Positions 1 through 8,751 of a stretch of DNA of 58,538 nucleotides are shown here, piece by piece. The number at the start of each line of letters is the position of its first letter. Position 1 is the stretch's first letter. The stretch is taken from the NCBI GenBank assembly GCA_002695185.1, contig NZOF01000056.1, positions 1-58,538 on the forward strand, in the 5' to 3' direction. Made by a program: the position numbers and the translations under genes. The notes beneath the pieces were generated by a model, which searched no databases, had not been told where the DNA came from, and worked only from the letters and a program-made list of their open reading frames with translations. The stretch comes from Erythrobacter sp. (GTDB lineage: Bacteria > Pseudomonadota > Alphaproteobacteria > Sphingomonadales > Sphingomonadaceae).

Positions 1-224
1 AAAATGTTTACGCTGGCAAGCACGATGCCAAGCAGCCCCAGCCACTTCGCCCCCGGCACATCCGCCGCCGCCGCCGCGATCAGCGCACCGACGATGATCA
101 CGCTGGAAATCGCATTGGTCCCCGCCATCAGCGGCGTGTGCAGCGCGGGCGTGACCGACCAGACCACATAATAGCCGACGAAACACGCCAGCACGAAAAT
201 CGACAGGATCGAAATGAAGTCCAT
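1..224 (-). CDS. pntAB: NAD(P) transhydrogenase subunit alpha part 2 (PntAB), partial
   Basis: Membrane part of the alpha subunit of the proton-translocating NAD(P) transhydrogenase, which couples proton entry to NADPH formation. Only the first 74 codons lie in the window. The reading begins MDFISILSIFVLACFVGYYV and continues through the family's conserved VTPALHTPLMAGTNAISSV stretch, followed by another hydrophobic run. The start ATG overlaps the stop of the preceding 43-codon ORF (TAATG), so the genes are probably translationally coupled. Splitting alpha into a soluble and a membrane polypeptide is typical of alphaproteobacteria such as Rhodospirillum. The beta subunit gene would be expected just beyond the left edge (inference). 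Confidence 0.9.
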   Translation of the reverse strand, partial: MDFISILSIFVLACFVGYYVVWSVTPALHTPLMAGTNAISSVIIVGALIAAAAADVPGAKWLGLLGIVLASVNI

Positions 225-355
225 TATTCGGCAGCCTCCGCCCTGTTATCTCGTTCGGCCATGTCGGTGCCCACCGTATAGCCTGCGTTGGAGGCAGGGA
301 TTGCCACGGCGATGAGAAGGATTCCCGCGAAGATCACCCAGCCTACGTTCTTCAT
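224..355 (-). CDS. 43-residue single-span membrane peptide within the pnt operon
   Basis: A short ORF fills the gap between pntAA and pntAB. It reads MKNVGWVIFAGILLIAVAIP, then a small-residue and acidic tail ending RDNRAEAAE. Residues 4-20 form one probable transmembrane helix. It begins 3 nt after the pntAA stop and its TAA overlaps the pntAB ATG, so it is packed into the operon like a translated gene. I do not recognise a named family. Its position suggests an accessory peptide of the transhydrogenase, or simply a coupling ORF (inference). Confidence 0.6.
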   Translation of the reverse strand: MKNVGWVIFAGILLIAVAIPASNAGYTVGTDMAERDNRAEAAE

Positions 356-358
356 CGT

Positions 359-1480
359 TTACCCTGCCAATCTCTCGTTCACCACTTTGCCGCCCTGAGT
401 CAGCCGCACGGCATCGCCGATTTCTTCGTCGAGCACGGGCCTGCCTGCATCCTTATCCCAGAAGGCGGAAAGAAAATTGTAGAGGTTACGCGCAAACAGC
501 GCCGAGGCGTCTGCCGCCAGGTGCCCGGCGGTATTCGAATAGCCGACGATCTTAACGCCGTGCTTCTCCACTACCTCGTCCGGCTTCGACCCTTCGACAT
601 TTCCGCCCTGGGGCACGGCAAGGTCGAAGATCACGCTGCCCGGCTTCATGCTGGCGATCTGCGCGTCCGAGATCAGTTTCGGCGCAGGTCGCCCAGGTAT
701 CAACGCGGTGGTGATGACGATATCCTGTTTGGCGATATGGCCGGACACCAGTTCGGCCTGCGCCTTCCGGTATTCCTCGCTCATCTCGGTGGCATAGCCG
801 CCCGAGCCTTCGCCCTGGATGCCCGCGACTTCCTCGACGAACACCGGCTTTGCGCCCAACGACTGGATCTGCTCCCTGGTGGCGCTGCGCACATCGGTCG
901 CCGAAACCTGCGCGCCCAATCGCTTGGCTGTAGCAATCGCCTGCAGGCCTGCCACGCCCACGCCCATGACGAAGACCTTGGCCGCCTGCACCGTACCGGC
1001 GGCGGTCATCATCATCGGGAAGGCGCGGCCATATTCGTTGGCCGCCGTCAGCACGGCCTTATAACCCGCCAGGTTCGATTGACTGGACAGCACGTCCATG
1101 CTCTGCGCGCGCGTGATGCGCGGCATGAATTCCATCGCCAGCGCTTCAAAACCGCCCTTGGCATAGGCTCCGACACGCTCTTTCTCGCGGAAGGGATCGA
1201 AGGTCGCCGCGACCCAGGCGCCCGGCTTCGCGCCGGCCAGCGCCATCACGTCGGGCGCCTGCACGCCGAGCACGATGTCCGCGCCTTGGACCGCAGTAGC
1301 GGCCGGAACGACTTCGGCCCCGGCCTCGCGATAGGCTTCGTCGGTGACGGAGGCGGCGAGACCCGCCCCCTCCTCTACCGCGATCGTGGCACCCAGGGCG
1401 ATGAATTTCTTCACCGTTTCGGGCGTGATGGCGACCCGGCTTTCACCGGGCGCCCGCTCCTTCAGTGCCGCGATCCGCAT
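359..1480 (-). CDS. pntAA: Re/Si-specific NAD(P) transhydrogenase subunit alpha part 1
   Basis: Soluble NAD(H)-binding domain I of transhydrogenase, 373 residues, the usual length for a stand-alone PntAA. The N-terminus (MRIAALKERAPGESRVAITP) is the alanine dehydrogenase/PNT N-domain signature. The conserved RITRAQSMDVLSSQSNLAGY lies at about 121-140, and the Rossmann motif GVGVAG at 173-178. The DLAVPQGGN stretch near residue 290 is also typical. It carries hydride from NADH to domain III on PntB, working with PntAB downstream. It follows the small aa3 oxidase subunit gene by 13 nt, so the four genes are probably one transcript. Confidence 0.97.
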   Translation of the reverse strand: MRIAALKERAPGESRVAITPETVKKFIALGATIAVEEGAGLAASVTDEAYREAGAEVVPAATAVQGADIVLGVQAPDVMALAGAKPGAWVAATFDPFREKERVGAYAKGGFEALAMEFMPRITRAQSMDVLSSQSNLAGYKAVLTAANEYGRAFPMMMTAAGTVQAAKVFVMGVGVAGLQAIATAKRLGAQVSATDVRSATREQIQSLGAKPVFVEEVAGIQGEGSGGYATEMSEEYRKAQAELVSGHIAKQDIVITTALIPGRPAPKLISDAQIASMKPGSVIFDLAVPQGGNVEGSKPDEVVEKHGVKIVGYSNTAGHLAADASALFARNLYNFLSAFWDKDAGRPVLDEEIGDAVRLTQGGKVVNERLAG

Positions 1481-1493
1481 CCGCCTCGCGCGC

Positions 1494-1619
1494 TTAGCTG
1501 GCGATCATCAGGACGACGATGGCAGCGATGGCCACGATGAGCGGCACTGCCCATTTGAGCATTCCGATGAAAGAGCCGTAAGTCTTTTCGTGAGCCTTGC
1601 GGTCGTTGGCGGTTTCCAT
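1494..1619 (-). CDS. aa3-type cytochrome c oxidase subunit IV-like small protein
   Basis: A 41-residue protein, METANDRKAHEKTYGSFIGM followed by LKW and a single hydrophobic helix ending VVLMIAS. A polar start with KAHEKTY before one TM helix fits the bacterial aa3 oxidase subunit IV family (Pfam Cox4_pro_2), a small accessory subunit of the alphaproteobacterial oxidase. The frame is open upstream to 1811, but that extension is not protein-like and ATG 1619 gives the family's normal size. It sits 13 nt before pntAA, an association I recall from sphingomonads. The assignment is by recognition and was not searched. Confidence 0.75.
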   Translation of the reverse strand: METANDRKAHEKTYGSFIGMLKWAVPLIVAIAAIVVLMIAS

Positions 1620-1795
1620 GTCGTGTACCCTTATCGATGTGACTGTTGCAGCTGGCGGTCTAGAATGGAGTGCTTCGCTCGACAAGAGCGTTAGCCCTGT
1701 TGGCTGCGCGTCGCATGATTCAAGGGGGGTGAGGGTTAATCCGCTCTTTACCGAACCCTTATAGAGGTTAGGGTCGTTAGGGGAGCGGGCAGAAG

Positions 1796-3232
1796 ATGGA
1801 TTGGGGAGCACGGAAAATGGCAGGGCTGGAAACCAGACTGCTCATGCTGATCGACGAGGACGCACCTCAGCTCAGCTGTATCTCTCCCATCGCGGAGCAT
1901 GAGGGGTTCGATATCCTCACCGCGAAAACCTACGCGGCAGCGCTGGAAACGCTAGGCGCGGAAGATGGTCCGCAAATCGACATCCTGATGTTCGACGGCG
2001 AAGTTGCCGGAGACAATGCCCGCACTTTCATCCAGCAGGTCCACGATCTCCAGCAGGATTGCACGGTGCTGATCATCGGCAACCGTAACGCACCCGGGAT
2101 CGTGTTCGATGCGATGCAGGCCGGCGCGAACGACTATCTGGTCAAGCCGATCAGGCCCGAACGCCTGACCACGGCCCTGCGGAATTCCAGCCTCGTCGCC
2201 CTTCCCCGCGACGAACTGCTGCCGCTGTCGGAAAAGCTCGTCTCCATTCTCGATTTCGATGCGATGGTTGGCTCCGACGCGCAATTCCGTATCGCGCTCG
2301 CCAAGGCGGCTGCCGCCTCGCGGGGCAATGGCCATGTCCTAGTCGAAGGGGAAAGCGGAACCGGCAAGGCCATGCTGCTGAAGGCGATCCAGCATTCCTC
2401 CGCGCGGGCCAAGGGGCCCACAGAACTGCTCGAATGCGCGGTACAGCAGCCCGATATGCTGGAAGCGCTGATCTTCGGCCGCGAGAACGGTGCAGTGCCG
2501 AACGCGCCCGAAAGGCAGGAGGGCATTCTTGCCCGGTGCGACGGTGGAACCGTGATGATCGGATCGATCGACGCGCTTCCGTTTCCGCTACAGGAGCGAT
2601 TGGACGCTGCGCTCGAGACTGGCATCGTGCGCCCATCCGGGGCGGCTCACGGCTTCAAGATCGACGTACGCATCCTGGCGATCTCGCAGCAGCCGCTCGA
2701 TGAACTTGTCGAGGACGGCTTGTTCTCGCCTGCGCTTTACGAGAAACTGTCCCTTACCAACATCGTGATGCCCCCTCTGCGCGAAAGGACCGGCGACATT
2801 CCCGCGCTCACGCGTTTCTTCCTCGCGGCTTTTGGCGAGGTCGACGGAGTGAAGCACCACTCCATCGCCGATAGCGGCCTTTCGCTGCTCGAAGCCTATG
2901 ACTGGCCGGGCAACGTCCGCCAGTTGCAGAACGTCCTGTTCCGCGCCTGCATCAACGAACAACGCGAGGCGCTGACTGCGCACAGTTTCCCGCATCTCAG
3001 CGAATTACTGGGGGATGCCGATCGCGGCGAAAGCCGGGCGCGTGGCCTGGGCGTGCTACTTTACAAGGAAGACGGCAACCTTCGCACGCTGGCCGAAATC
3101 GAGGCCGACGTCATCCGCATTGCCATCGGCCAATATCATGGCAAGATGAGCGAAGTCGCCCGCCGTCTGGGCATCGGCCGGTCAACCCTCTATCGCAAGC
3201 TGCAGGAACTCGGGATCGACAATCCGGGCTGA
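1796..3232 (+). CDS. NtrC-type response regulator with degenerate AAA+ domain
   Basis: 478 residues with bEBP architecture: receiver-like domain (about 14-135), AAA+ domain (about 155-380) and C-terminal Fis-type helix-turn-helix (SEVARRLGIGRSTLYRKLQE). The receiver keeps a probable phospho-acceptor (D67 in ILMFDGE) and the lysine (K117 in LVKPI), but a Gly replaces the usual Thr/Ser in LIIGN. Walker A is intact (GESGTGK, 185-191). The sigma-54 contact loop GAFTGA is replaced by NGAVPNA (about 231-237), and Walker B lacks its Asp-Glu (GGTVMIGSID). It therefore probably cannot remodel sigma-54 polymerase and may act as a DNA-binding regulator, as NtrC of Rhodobacter capsulatus does with sigma-70. 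ATG 1817 (MAGLE), with GGGGAG upstream, is an equally good start. Confidence 0.85.
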   Translation: MDWGARKMAGLETRLLMLIDEDAPQLSCISPIAEHEGFDILTAKTYAAALETLGAEDGPQIDILMFDGEVAGDNARTFIQQVHDLQQDCTVLIIGNRNAPGIVFDAMQAGANDYLVKPIRPERLTTALRNSSLVALPRDELLPLSEKLVSILDFDAMVGSDAQFRIALAKAAAASRGNGHVLVEGESGTGKAMLLKAIQHSSARAKGPTELLECAVQQPDMLEALIFGRENGAVPNAPERQEGILARCDGGTVMIGSIDALPFPLQERLDAALETGIVRPSGAAHGFKIDVRILAISQQPLDELVEDGLFSPALYEKLSLTNIVMPPLRERTGDIPALTRFFLAAFGEVDGVKHHSIADSGLSLLEAYDWPGNVRQLQNVLFRACINEQREALTAHSFPHLSELLGDADRGESRARGLGVLLYKEDGNLRTLAEIEADVIRIAIGQYHGKMSEVARRLGIGRSTLYRKLQELGIDNPG

Positions 3233-3310
3233 TCGCGCCATGATGCGTGGACGCAAAGAGGAGCTAGTCAGGTGAACTAAGGCAACCGCCACGGCGGATA
3301 TTCCATGCTT

Positions 3311-3328
3311 CCGGCCCGCATTGGCCGG
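3311..3328. other. Inverted repeat between the bEBP-like gene and the SDR gene
   Basis: CCGGCC and GGCCGG arms flank a 6-nt loop 35 nt before the SDR start. No U-run follows directly, so this is not a clear terminator. It may be a weak 3' structure of the upstream gene or chance in GC-rich DNA. Confidence 0.25.
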
Positions 3329-3363
3329 ACCGCCAGACCTGATTCCTTTTCGAAAGACACCTC

Positions 3364-4143
3364 ATGCAAAAACTGAACGACATGCTCTGCGTGGTTACCG
3401 GCGGTGCGCGCGGCATTGGCGAGGCCGTTTGCGCCGCCTTCTTGGCAGAAGGTGCGCCCGTGATCCTGACCGACATCGACCAAACCGCTGGTGCTGCCAC
3501 TGCCGCCCGGCTGGGCTGCGAATTCCACCGGCTGGATGTGGCGAGCGAAGCGGACTGGACCGCGCTGCAGGATCAGCATCCCGCAATCGACGTGCTGGTC
3601 AACAATGCCGGCATCACAGGCTTCGAGACCGCCACCGCGCCGCACGATCCCGAAACTGCCAGTCTGGCTGACTGGCGCCGGGTCCATGCCGTGAATACAG
3701 ACGGCTGCTTCCTCGGCTGCCGCTATGCGCTTCAAGCCATGAAAGCGCGCGGCTCCGGTTCGATCATCAACATCTCCTCACGCTCCGGCATGGTCGGCAT
3801 ACCTGGCGCGGCGGCCTATGCCGCGAGCAAGGCAGCGATCCGCAACCATACCAAATCGGTGGCGCTTTACGCCGCGCAGCAGGGCTGGCGCATCCGCTGC
3901 AATTCGGTTCACCCCGCCGCCGTGCTTACCCCCATGTGGGAGCCGATGCTGGGGACCGGGCCGGAACGCGAGGCTACCATGGCTGCGCTGGTCGCGGATA
4001 CCCCGCTCAAGCGGTTCGGCACGCCTGAGGAAGTGGCCGCGCTCTGCGTCTACCTCGCTTCGCCCGAGAGCGCTTACATGACCGGCACGGAACTGACCCT
4101 GGATGGCGGTTTGCTAGCCGGAAGCGCAGCTTCTCCCGGCTAG
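3364..4143 (+). CDS. SDR family NAD(P)-dependent oxidoreductase (classical)
   Basis: 259 residues, a normal classical short-chain dehydrogenase. It has the cofactor loop TGGARGIG (12-19), the NNAG motif (80-83), catalytic Ser near 138-139 (NISSRSG) and Y152-x3-K156 (YAASK). An Asp after beta-2 (ILTDID) favours NAD over NADP. The C-terminal [19 protein letters not shown] is typical of the FabG/hydroxysteroid dehydrogenase branch. The substrate cannot be told from sequence. Its stop overlaps the folP stop tail to tail by 4 nt. Confidence 0.92.
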   Translation: MQKLNDMLCVVTGGARGIGEAVCAAFLAEGAPVILTDIDQTAGAATAARLGCEFHRLDVASEADWTALQDQHPAIDVLVNNAGITGFETATAPHDPETASLADWRRVHAVNTDGCFLGCRYALQAMKARGSGSIINISSRSGMVGIPGAAAYAASKAAIRNHTKSVALYAAQQGWRIRCNSVHPAAVLTPMWEPMLGTGPEREATMAALVADTPLKRFGTPEEVAALCVYLASPESAYMTGTELTLDGGLLAGSAASPG

Positions 4144-5252
4144 CCCGGAAGATCGCCGAAATCGGTCAGCGCCGCATCGCGCAGGCCGCGCCAGACATTG
4201 CGTGCCTGCACCGTTTCCGCGACATCGTGGACGCGGTGCAGCTGCACACCCGCATCCATGCCTTTGAGCGCCAGCGTGACACTGCCGCCCAGACGCTGGT
4301 CAGCAGCCGCCTCGTTGGACAATGCCCCGATCAGTCGCTTGCGGCTGGCCCCCAGAAGGACGGGATGGCCCAGCGCATGGAACAGCGGCAGCGCGTTCAT
4401 AAGCGCCAGATTGTCGGCCAGCGATTTGCCGAAACCGATGCCCGGATCAAGCAGGATACGGCCCGGGGCAACGCCCGCTTCCAGTGCCGCATCGCGCCGC
4501 ACTCGCAGCTCGTCGAACACGTCCAACACCACGCTGGCGTAGTCGCCGCCCTCGTGCAGGTCCTGGCCCGTGCCGGGCGCATGCATCAGCACCACCGCGC
4601 AATCGGCGCCTGCAACCACCTCGGCGCTTCGGGGATCATGGGTGAGGCCCGACACATCGTTGATCAGCGTGGCACCAGCAGCAAGCGCAGCCTCCATCAC
4701 TGCGGCCTTGCGCGTATCGACACTGACCGCGGCGCCCATCCCCGCGCACATTTCGATGGCAGGGACCACGCGCTTGATCTCGTCGCCTTCCCAGACCGCT
4801 TTGGCGCCGGGCCGCGTGCTTTCGCCGCCCACATCGATGATCGCCGCTCCGGCCTCGATCATCGAGGACGCCTGTTCGCGCTGGGCATCGGGATCATCCA
4901 TGAAGGACCCGGCATCGCTGAAGCTATCTGGCGTGACGTTGAGAATACCCATGATCTGCGGCTGGTCGAGGCGGACGGTCCGCGCGCCCAGTTCCAGCGG
5001 CGGATGGGCCAGCGTGAGATTGGACCACTGGCGTTCCGCCTCGCCCCCAACCGCATCGGGCAACTGGCCCAGCACTTCTGCGATCGTGTCGGGCGCGGCG
5101 AGCCAACGCTCGACGATCTGGCCATCGCGGCGCAATATCACCGCGAACCGGCTGGCATAGACCATGCCGCCTGCAAGCCGCATGGCATTGCCGTGTTCGC
5201 TCTGCGGGCCGGGAACGAGGCCGATGGGGCGGATGTAGATGCGATCAGTCAT
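4140..5252 (-). CDS. folP: Dihydropteroate synthase
   Basis: Condenses p-aminobenzoate with 6-hydroxymethyl-dihydropterin pyrophosphate to dihydropteroate in folate synthesis; it is the sulfonamide target. The TIM-barrel signatures are clear: [13 protein letters not shown] at 101-113, [11 protein letters not shown] near 140, SVDTRKA and INDVSG in the middle, and [10 protein letters not shown] and GASRK further on. At 370 residues it is about 90 longer than E. coli FolP because of an N-terminal segment before the first barrel strand. That segment is in frame, protein-like and begins with a reasonable ATG, so I keep it. Confidence 0.96.
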   Translation of the reverse strand: MTDRIYIRPIGLVPGPQSEHGNAMRLAGGMVYASRFAVILRRDGQIVERWLAAPDTIAEVLGQLPDAVGGEAERQWSNLTLAHPPLELGARTVRLDQPQIMGILNVTPDSFSDAGSFMDDPDAQREQASSMIEAGAAIIDVGGESTRPGAKAVWEGDEIKRVVPAIEMCAGMGAAVSVDTRKAAVMEAALAAGATLINDVSGLTHDPRSAEVVAGADCAVVLMHAPGTGQDLHEGGDYASVVLDVFDELRVRRDAALEAGVAPGRILLDPGIGFGKSLADNLALMNALPLFHALGHPVLLGASRKRLIGALSNEAAADQRLGGSVTLALKGMDAGVQLHRVHDVAETVQARNVWRGLRDAALTDFGDLPG

Positions 5253-5430
5253 TGTTGGATTGTCCTAGGGCATTTCCAACAGGATGGAACACATGGAGCA
5301 CGGTCTTGGTGAGAAAATCCAAGGCCCATATGCGTACAGCGAACGCGGCCAGATTGCTGCGATCAATACCAGTATGAAACGTCCTGCTCATGACCCTTCG
5401 CCTAGCGCGAGCGCCGCGTGTAGGACAGCC

Positions 5431-6753
5431 TCAATCCGGCTGCTGCTCGCGCGGGTCCTTCGCCATGAAACCACGCGAAAGGGCTAGGTAGAGCTTTTCG
5501 CGGCATACCATGCTGCCCGCCCAGTCTCCGATCAGAGCGGTTGCGAACAAAGGCAGGATCACGTGGCTGCTGCCGGTCGCTTCGCCCAGGATGATGACCG
5601 CGGTCAACGGCGCCCGCACGACACCGGTGAAATACCCCGCCATGCCGAGCAGCACGATAAGCCCGGCTTGTTCTGCCGGGAAAAGCGGTGTCAGGATCTG
5701 GCCGAAACCGGCCCCAGCCGCCAGCGAGGGCGCGAAAATTCCGCCGGGTATCCCGCTGGCACTGGTCGCCAGCGCGGCAATGAACTTGGCCGGGCCGAAC
5801 CAGTAATCGCCCTGCTCGCCTTCGAGCAAAGAAGTGGTCGGTTCGTATCCCGTACCCGCCGCATCTCCATCGGTCAGGAAGATCAGCAGGCCGACGATGG
5901 CACCGCAGATAAGCGCTGTCAGCAGTGGCCGGCCGCTCAGCAGCGCCGACCAGCGCCCTTCGGGACCGCGCAGCATCAGGAAGGCACGCGAGAACAGTCC
6001 GCCCAGCACCCCGCCGAAAAGCCCAGCCAGCGGCGCGGCGATGAGCACGGTCGATAAGGGCAGACTGCCCTGAAGCAGGCCGAAATAGATATAATCGCCA
6101 GCCAGCCCCTGCGCGGTGAGGCCCGCGATCATGACTGCGCCCATCACCAGTACGGCAACGCGCTGTTCATAGGCGGTGGCAAGTTCTTCGATGGCAAAGG
6201 CAATTCCGGCCAGCGGCGTGTTGAATGCCGCCGCGACCCCGGCTGCCCCACCCGCAATGACCACGCCGGGCGTTACGCGCAGCCGGAACAGCCGGTGGAT
6301 CTGGACCATGATCGATCCGGCCAGTTGCACGGTCGGCCCTTCGCGCCCGACCGATGCACCACCGCACAGGGCAACCACGGTCAGCACGATCTTGGCAATC
6401 GCCGCGCGCAGCGACATGAGCGCGCGCGCCGCAGGCCCCATCGGATTGCGGCTGGCGGCCATGACCTGCGGAATGCCCGAACCACCAGCCTCGCTCGCAA
6501 AACGGCGGGTTAGCGCTGCGACGATTACGAAGGTGACCGGGGTCAGGACGAGCGGCAGCCAGACGTATTCGCTGCGAAAGGAAGAAAAGAGAGCCTGCGC
6601 ATGGTCGCCCAGCTCTGCAAACAGCAGCGCGGCAAGCCCGATCAGCACGGCCGAGACCAGCATGGCCATGCGCCGCTTCCAGTCCTCGGCGCTGACCAGT
6701 TCCTGCGGCATCTTGCCATCGAGGAAACGAGGTCTGCGCGGAAGGAGGGCCAT
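5431..6753 (-). CDS. ClC-family chloride channel/antiporter
   Basis: 440-residue polytopic membrane protein with the three ClC anion-selectivity motifs: GSGIP (91-95), GREGP (136-140, with the gating Glu at 138) and GGIFAPSL in the C-terminal half. There are about ten or more hydrophobic segments and no C-terminal CBS domains, as in bacterial EriC/ClcA. It probably exchanges chloride (or fluoride) for protons at the inner membrane. I did not try to decide between channel and antiporter. It stands alone on the minus strand, about 110 nt downstream of the MarR gene. Confidence 0.93.
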   Translation of the reverse strand: MALLPRRPRFLDGKMPQELVSAEDWKRRMAMLVSAVLIGLAALLFAELGDHAQALFSSFRSEYVWLPLVLTPVTFVIVAALTRRFASEAGGSGIPQVMAASRNPMGPAARALMSLRAAIAKIVLTVVALCGGASVGREGPTVQLAGSIMVQIHRLFRLRVTPGVVIAGGAAGVAAAFNTPLAGIAFAIEELATAYEQRVAVLVMGAVMIAGLTAQGLAGDYIYFGLLQGSLPLSTVLIAAPLAGLFGGVLGGLFSRAFLMLRGPEGRWSALLSGRPLLTALICGAIVGLLIFLTDGDAAGTGYEPTTSLLEGEQGDYWFGPAKFIAALATSASGIPGGIFAPSLAAGAGFGQILTPLFPAEQAGLIVLLGMAGYFTGVVRAPLTAVIILGEATGSSHVILPLFATALIGDWAGSMVCREKLYLALSRGFMAKDPREQQPD

Positions 6754-6863
6754 TGCCGCCTCCCCTATGCCGCCCGCGGGGATTCGTCCAGCGGCTGGAG
6801 CGTCATTGCGTAGGTGCTAGTGCGCCTCGCGCATGCGGGACGGAAAAGCAAAATAGCGGCCTA

Positions 6864-7367
6864 TCATTTCAATCGCTCCGATATCGGTTTGTCCCGCAGG
6901 GCGGCAAGCGTGCTGCGCAACAGGCCGGTAACATCACCCGCTTCCTCATGCAGTCGCTCATAAGCCAGTTCAAGTCTGGCTTGCAGCGCGTGGAATAATG
7001 CGATTTGCTCCCGCCCGAATCCGGTCAGCCGGTAGAGCTTCTGGCGGGAATCCTGGGGATCTTGCTCGCATTCGAGCAAACCCAGCTTGAGCAATTTGGG
7101 TAGCTTTTGTGAGACAAGCTGGTGCGAACGGTCCAGTGCGTCCGCCAATTGCTTCGCCGATGCTGGCTCCCGGGCTTCCACTGCAATCATCAGCGAACAG
7201 GATTTGACCGGGATGACGAGCCCTTCTTCTTCGAAGGCCTCGGCGCATTGCGCAGCGATAAGTTCGCTCACCTCCTCGCTCAGGCGACCGAGAAAGTGCC
7301 GCTCTGCAAATCGGATTTTGGTGTCGGCATTATTCTTCGATCCGGCGGTAGACACGGCTTCTCCCAT
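6864..7367 (-). CDS. MarR-family winged-helix regulator
   Basis: About 167 residues (MGEAVSTAGSKNNADTK start). The middle has a MarR winged helix (PASAKQLADALDRSHQLVSQ as the HTH, then LECEQDPQDSRQKLYRLT as the wing), flanked by dimerisation helices. It overlaps the end of the S41 peptidase gene by 38 nt and is co-transcribed after it. GTG 7355, with GGGAG five bases upstream, is an attractive alternative start that shortens the protein by four residues. The 28-bp near-palindrome over the operon promoter is a natural candidate operator, implying autoregulation and control of the peptidase (inference). Confidence 0.85.
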   Translation of the reverse strand: MGEAVSTAGSKNNADTKIRFAERHFLGRLSEEVSELIAAQCAEAFEEEGLVIPVKSCSLMIAVEAREPASAKQLADALDRSHQLVSQKLPKLLKLGLLECEQDPQDSRQKLYRLTGFGREQIALFHALQARLELAYERLHEEAGDVTGLLRSTLAALRDKPISERLK

Positions 7368-8622
7368 CCTTGAACAGACGTTCCATCGCCGTAACCTTGC
7401 CGTTCTTACGGACCAAACGGAAGCGATAGTCGTCCGTGCCCTCCACACCGAACAGACCATTCCCAAGCGGCTCTAACGCCAGCGCGAACCGATCTCGCCA
7501 AGTGTACATCGGCACTCCGCTCTCGATCGTGACCTGGCGCCCTTCATAGACACCTTGGACATCGCGTATGTCCCGTTCGATTTCCCGTGGCGTAACGTCG
7601 GCCTTGTCGAGGAGCGGCAGATACCATCGCGCATCGCCAGCGGGGCTGGTCTCGACCAATTTTTCCAACGCAAGCTTATGGGCCATTTCGAGCGCACGAT
7701 GCGAGGGGACTTCATGATCAGGAGCGACGCCCGAACCTTCGAAATCGGTTCCGCTGACTGGACCGCTGACGATCCCGATCGGCACCTGCATCACGAAATT
7801 GTCGTCGATACGCTTCAGATCGACAGGATGCGCGGCGCCGGCCGTACGCTGTCCGACAACAGTTGCCCGTTCGAGTTCGGAAAGGGAAAAGGCCATCCAC
7901 TCACCCGCGGAGAATGTCGTGGTCGAGGTCAGCACGAAGATCGGGATATCAGGCATGCGCTTACCGGGCAGCCCGGCCAGAACCCATTGCCCCCGCCGGA
8001 TGGTTTTCCCATCCTCATTATAGAAATAGTCGAATAATTCCTGATCCCTGTCGCCGGGGAAAAGGTAGCTCATGATAAGCTGTGCAGTCTCCAGATGGCC
8101 CCCCCGGTTATACCGCAGATCGAGGATGAGGGCATCGGAATTGCCCAAAAATTCCATCGCGCTTGTGGCGAGTTCGAAGACATCGTCCGTAGCAGCGAAA
8201 TAATCGAGGCGGAGATAGCCAACATTCCCGGGCAAGATTTCAACGCGCTGAAATTCGAAATTGTTTTTCTGAAGGGTCTGCACGTCGATTTGGGCTGTGT
8301 CCCTTTCCACCTCTGCATCGGGCGCGTAGCCAAGGTGGAAATGGAAATCACCGGTAATTTCGACGAGGTCCTGCGACAGAAGGTCAGCCAGTTCCTCCGC
8401 CGATAATGACCCTGAATAACGTCCCGCCTGCCGCTTGTTCTCAAGCGCCTGCACTACGGTCTCCGCCTTTTCCGGATACACGTAATCTTGCTGAAGAACT
8501 TGCCTGACGCCCGCGATGACCGCTCGTGGCTCGATGCTATCGACTGGCTGCTGGGCTGCCAGCGGATGGGAGGCAATAAGGACAAGGTAATTTAAAACTA
8601 GGAAAATTGCGCACCGCATCAT
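7330..8622 (-). CDS. Secreted S41-family peptidase (tail-specific/IRBP-like)
   Basis: About 430 residues with a signal peptide (MMRCAIFLVLNYLVLIASHP, cut near AAQQ). The N-terminal helical region is like the retinoid-binding/IRBP lead domain. The S41 core follows: LDLRYNRGGH, then the nucleophile in TTTFSAGEW (Ser about 238) and VGQRTAGAAHP. The usual C-terminal-peptidase lysine is not obvious, as is common in the IRBP-like branch. A C-terminal 100-residue domain may modulate activity. ATG 8622 has GGAGGG four bases upstream; ATG 8619 is also possible. Product is periplasmic. It is first in a two-gene unit with the MarR regulator. Confidence 0.88.
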   Translation of the reverse strand: MMRCAIFLVLNYLVLIASHPLAAQQPVDSIEPRAVIAGVRQVLQQDYVYPEKAETVVQALENKRQAGRYSGSLSAEELADLLSQDLVEITGDFHFHLGYAPDAEVERDTAQIDVQTLQKNNFEFQRVEILPGNVGYLRLDYFAATDDVFELATSAMEFLGNSDALILDLRYNRGGHLETAQLIMSYLFPGDRDQELFDYFYNEDGKTIRRGQWVLAGLPGKRMPDIPIFVLTSTTTFSAGEWMAFSLSELERATVVGQRTAGAAHPVDLKRIDDNFVMQVPIGIVSGPVSGTDFEGSGVAPDHEVPSHRALEMAHKLALEKLVETSPAGDARWYLPLLDKADVTPREIERDIRDVQGVYEGRQVTIESGVPMYTWRDRFALALEPLGNGLFGVEGTDDYRFRLVRKNGKVTAMERLFKDGRSRVYRRIEE

Positions 8623-8640
8623 TTCGCCCTCCATCAATTA

Positions 8641-8668
8641 ATACAACATATTGCGCAACATGTTGTAT
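8641..8668. promoter_or_regulatory. 28-bp near-perfect palindrome, putative MarR operator
   Basis: Outer arms ATACAACAT (8641-8649) and ATGTTGTAT (8660-8668) are exact reverse complements around a core palindrome TTGCGCAA (8651-8658). Only one of 14 base pairs (8650/8659) fails. It lies 19 nt before the S41 peptidase start and covers the inferred -10 and most of the spacer. Size and symmetry fit a MarR dimer site; the regulator is the second gene of the same unit. Confidence 0.65.
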
Positions 8669-8675
8669 GAGTCAA
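8647..8675 (-). promoter_or_regulatory. Putative sigma-70-type promoter of the S41-marR unit
   Basis: Reading the minus strand, TTGACT (8675-8670), a 17-nt spacer and AATATG (8652-8647) form a housekeeping-like promoter ending 24 nt before the peptidase ATG. It interlocks with the palindrome at 8641-8668, so a bound repressor would block polymerase. Confidence 0.5.
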
Positions 8676-8751
8676 CGCGCTTCATATGCTGCAACTATAT
8701 TTTGTCTGACAATTGCCCGAAAAGGGGAACAGCTACGTAAAAGTGGCTGGC

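Noticed and set aside
521..1540. 339-codon plus-strand ORF
   Set aside because: Antisense to pntAA; product is His/Arg-rich without family motifs.
4227..5312. 361-codon plus-strand ORF
   Set aside because: Antisense to folP; composition dominated by Arg, His, Gln; no domain.
5284..5487. 67-codon plus-strand ORF in the folP/ClC gap
   Set aside because: No SD or family features; overlaps the ClC gene 3' end. The gap 5253-5430 shows no feature I can defend.
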